This document shows positions 62,016-64,000 of a DNA stretch of 64,000 nt, piece after piece. Position numbers and translations under genes: made by a program. This DNA is from Prorocentrum cordatum (Eukaryota; Sar; Dinophyceae; Prorocentrales; Prorocentraceae). The stretch lies in assembly GCA_963575745.1 (NCBI GenBank), contig CAUYUJ010017815.1, positions 800,765 to 864,764 on the forward strand. The letters are read 5' to 3'. Within the stretch, counting starts at the first letter, position 1. Every line of letters begins with the position of its first letter. The notes beneath the pieces were generated by a model. The model saw nothing but the letters and a program-made list of their open reading frames with translations, did not search any database and was not told the origin of the DNA.

Positions 62016-64000
62016 CGCCGTTACAAAAGTTCGTCACGTTTCATGAGAGCTTGAAGGTGGCATGGGTTTCGTGTCTTCCTTCCGCGTGAGCAAGCGGGCA
62101 GAGGCAGACCACTGCCCTGGCCGCGCCGAGCTGGCCCCCCCTTCCCCCCTAGAGTCCTAGCGGACTGAATCAAGAGCGGTCGGATCAAAGATCCGGGATC
62201 TCTAAAAGTGGGATTTCATCCCTTACTATAATAATATAGATTTAAAACGGGACATTTTGGAATCCCGACGTAAATTCGCACGGTTCTAAAAATCCCACTG
62301 GGGCGGGATTTGTCTTTGCTTATGCAAGATGATCGACTTTTATTTTATGACGAAGCTTTTGTAACGCCGATGAGGGATCCACGATGGACAAACAAAGGCT
62401 TCGCCTGCCGCGCCGGATAAGGAAGGCTACGCCTGCCACGCCAGATTTCCAGGGGATCGACGCTCGCCGCGCGGTGTCTGAAATACCGGGATCCACGATG
62501 GACAAACAAAGGCTTCGCCTGCCGCGCCGGATAAGGAAGGCGACGCCTGCCACGCCAGATTTCCAGGGGATCGACGCTCGCCGCGCGGTGTCTGAAATAC
62601 CGCTACGCCGTTGCAAAAGTTCGTCACGTTTCATGAGAGCTTGAAGGTGGCATGGGTTTCGTGTCTTCCTTCCGCGTGAGCAAGCGGGCAGAGGCTGACC
62701 ACTGCCCTGGCCGCGCCGAGCTGGCCCCCCCTTCCCCCCTAGAATCCTAGCGGACTGAGTCAAGAGCGGTCGGATCAAAGATCCGGGATTCTAAAAGTGG
62801 GATTTCATCCCTGACTATAATAGTATAGATTTAAAACGGGACATTTTGGAATCCCGACGTAAATTCACACGGCTCTAGAAATCCCACCGGGCCGGGATTT
62901 GTCTTTGCTTATGCAAGATGATCGACTTTTATTTTATGACGAAGCTTTTGTAACGCCGATGAGGGATCCACGATGGACAAACAAAGGCTTCGCCTGCCGC
63001 GCCGGATAAGGAAGGCTACGCCTGCCACGCCAGATTTCCAGGGGATCGACGCTCGCCGCGCGGTGTCTGAAATACCGGGATCCACGATGGACAAACAAAG
63101 GCTTCGCCTGCCGCGCCGGATAAGGAAGGCTACGCCTGCCACGCCAGATTTCCAGGGGATCGACGCTCGCCGCGCGGTGTCTGAAATACCGCGGAGGGAT
63201 CCACGATGGACAAACAAAGGCTTCGCCTGCCGCGCCGGATAAGGAAGGCTACGCCTGCCACGCCAGATTTCCAGGGGATCGACGCTCGCCGCGCGGTGTC
63301 TGAAATACCGGGATCCACGATGGACAAACACTGGCTTTCGCCTGCCGCGCCGGATAAGGAAGGCGGACGCCTGCCACGCCAGACTTCCAAGGGGATCATA
63401 CGCTCGCCGCGCGGAGTCTGAAAATACCGCTACGCCGTTACAAAATTCGCCACGTTTCACATAGCTTGAAGGAGGCAATGGGTTTCGTGTCTTCCTTCCG
63501 CGTGAGCAAGCGGGCAGAGGCAGACCACTGCCCTGGCCGCGCCGAGCTGGCCCCCCCTTCCCCCCTAGAGTCCTAGCAGACTGAATCAAGAGCGGTCGGA
63601 TCAAAGATCCGGGATCTCTAAAAGTGGGATTTCATCCCTTACTATAATAGTATAGATTTAAAACGGGACATTTTGGAATCCCGACGTAAATTCACACGGC
63701 TCTAGAAATCCCACCGGGCCGGGATTTGTCTTTGCTTATGCAAGATGATCGACTTTTATTTTATGACGAAACTTTTGTAACGCCGATGAGGGATCCACGA
63801 TGGACAAACAAAGGCTTCGCCTGCCGCGCCGGATAAGGAAGGCTACGCCTGCCACGCCAGATTTCCAGGGGATCGACGCTCGCCGCGCGGTGTCTGAAAT
63901 ACCGGGGTCCACGATGGACAAACAAAGGCTTCGCCTGCCGCGCCGGATAAGGAAGGCTACGCCTGCCACGCCAGATTTCCAGGGGATTGACGCTCGCCGC
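62016..64000. repeat. Higher-order satellite, 593 bp basic unit
   Basis: Units start at GTTACAAAAGTTCGTCACG-like sequence at 62,016, 62,609 and 63,435 (spacings 593 and 826). The 826 bp unit is the 593 bp unit with two extra 114/119 bp sub-repeats. Each unit has a conserved ~300 bp part (including TTTAAAACGGGACATTTTGG and GGGATTTGTCTTTGCTTATG) followed by the tandem sub-repeats. Identity between units is high. It runs to the end of the window, so the array is longer. Confidence 0.95.
62379..63980. repeat. 114 bp sub-repeats, frame-preserving
   Basis: GATCCACGATGGACAAACAA occurs with the ATG at 62,384, 62,498, 62,973, 63,087, 63,206, 63,320, 63,800 and 63,914; spacing inside clusters is 114 bp (once 119). 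Since 114 is 38 codons, one plus frame (MDKQRLRLPRRIRKATPATP, then DFQGIDARRAVSEIPGS) and one minus frame (ISDTARRASIPWKSGVAGVA) run through adjacent repeats. No evidence that either is translated. Confidence 0.9.

Noticed and set aside
1-64000. CRISPR arrays, bacterial operons, rRNA or tRNA genes
   Set aside because: None seen. The tandem repeats have no spacer pattern of CRISPR type and no tRNA-like fold was recognised by eye; a tRNAscan-type search was not possible.

Overview
This window looks like nuclear DNA from a dinoflagellate. It is GC-rich and gene-poor, packed with degraded retroelements, microsatellites and minisatellites, and it carries a pentatricopeptide (PPR) array of the dinoflagellate style. 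The retroelement families (a DIRS-like RT/RNase H/tyrosine-recombinase element, APE-type LINEs, a Ty1/copia element with an inserted methyltransferase-like domain) also fit. There are no bacterial operons, CRISPR arrays or rRNA genes that I can see. The genus is not resolvable from the sequence; species assignment is inference.

Layout. 1-2.4 kb: GC-rich spacer with CCT and TA microsatellites and a duplicated ~135 bp block. 2.7-8.0 kb, minus strand: DIRS-like element (gag-like ORF, RT-RNase H, tyrosine recombinase, and a cytosine-methyltransferase-like tail). 10.5-11.9 kb, minus: degraded DDE-type transposase. 12.3-12.8 kb: 110 bp tandem repeat. 12.7-14.4 kb, minus: broken Rep-like pair (HUH nuclease plus SF3 helicase). 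17.8-21.2 kb, minus: degraded LINE. 21.6-24.6 kb: direct repeats and mini/microsatellites. 26.5-27.2 kb, minus: intact GAF-domain gene, the only plainly intact non-mobile gene. 27.6-30.6 kb: degenerate short repeats. 30.7-32.1 kb, minus: PPR gene with two in-frame TAG codons. 33.7-61.6 kb, minus: an apparently very large retroelement, nested with a Ty1/copia element at 35.2-43.6 kb on the plus strand. 61.7-64 kb: two satellite families.

The most striking region is the minus-strand array from 61,638 to 33,717. With the copia insert removed it is about 19.5 kb of nearly continuous coding sequence. Reading order is: RING-H2 protein, large unknown protein, Pro/Arg-rich segment, winged-helix-like segment plus C5 cytosine methyltransferase, APE-type endonuclease, reverse transcriptase (YVDD), Cys/His finger, RNase H, an unknown linker, an SF1 UPF1-like helicase, a CxxC-rich segment and a basic tail. 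It is interrupted by seven frame changes and several in-frame TAG/TAA codons, so this copy is probably decayed, but the domains are recognisable. The helicase and RING in one array with a LINE core is a combination I do not recognise as described.

A second theme is that three unrelated retroelement types here (DIRS-like, copia, LINE) each carry a cytosine-methyltransferase-like domain. DNMT capture by dinoflagellate retrotransposons has been reported, so the principle is known; the co-occurrence in one 64 kb window is what deserves checking. A third theme is that internal stops in otherwise good reading frames are almost all TAG. Reading frames were judged by eye; no database search was possible.
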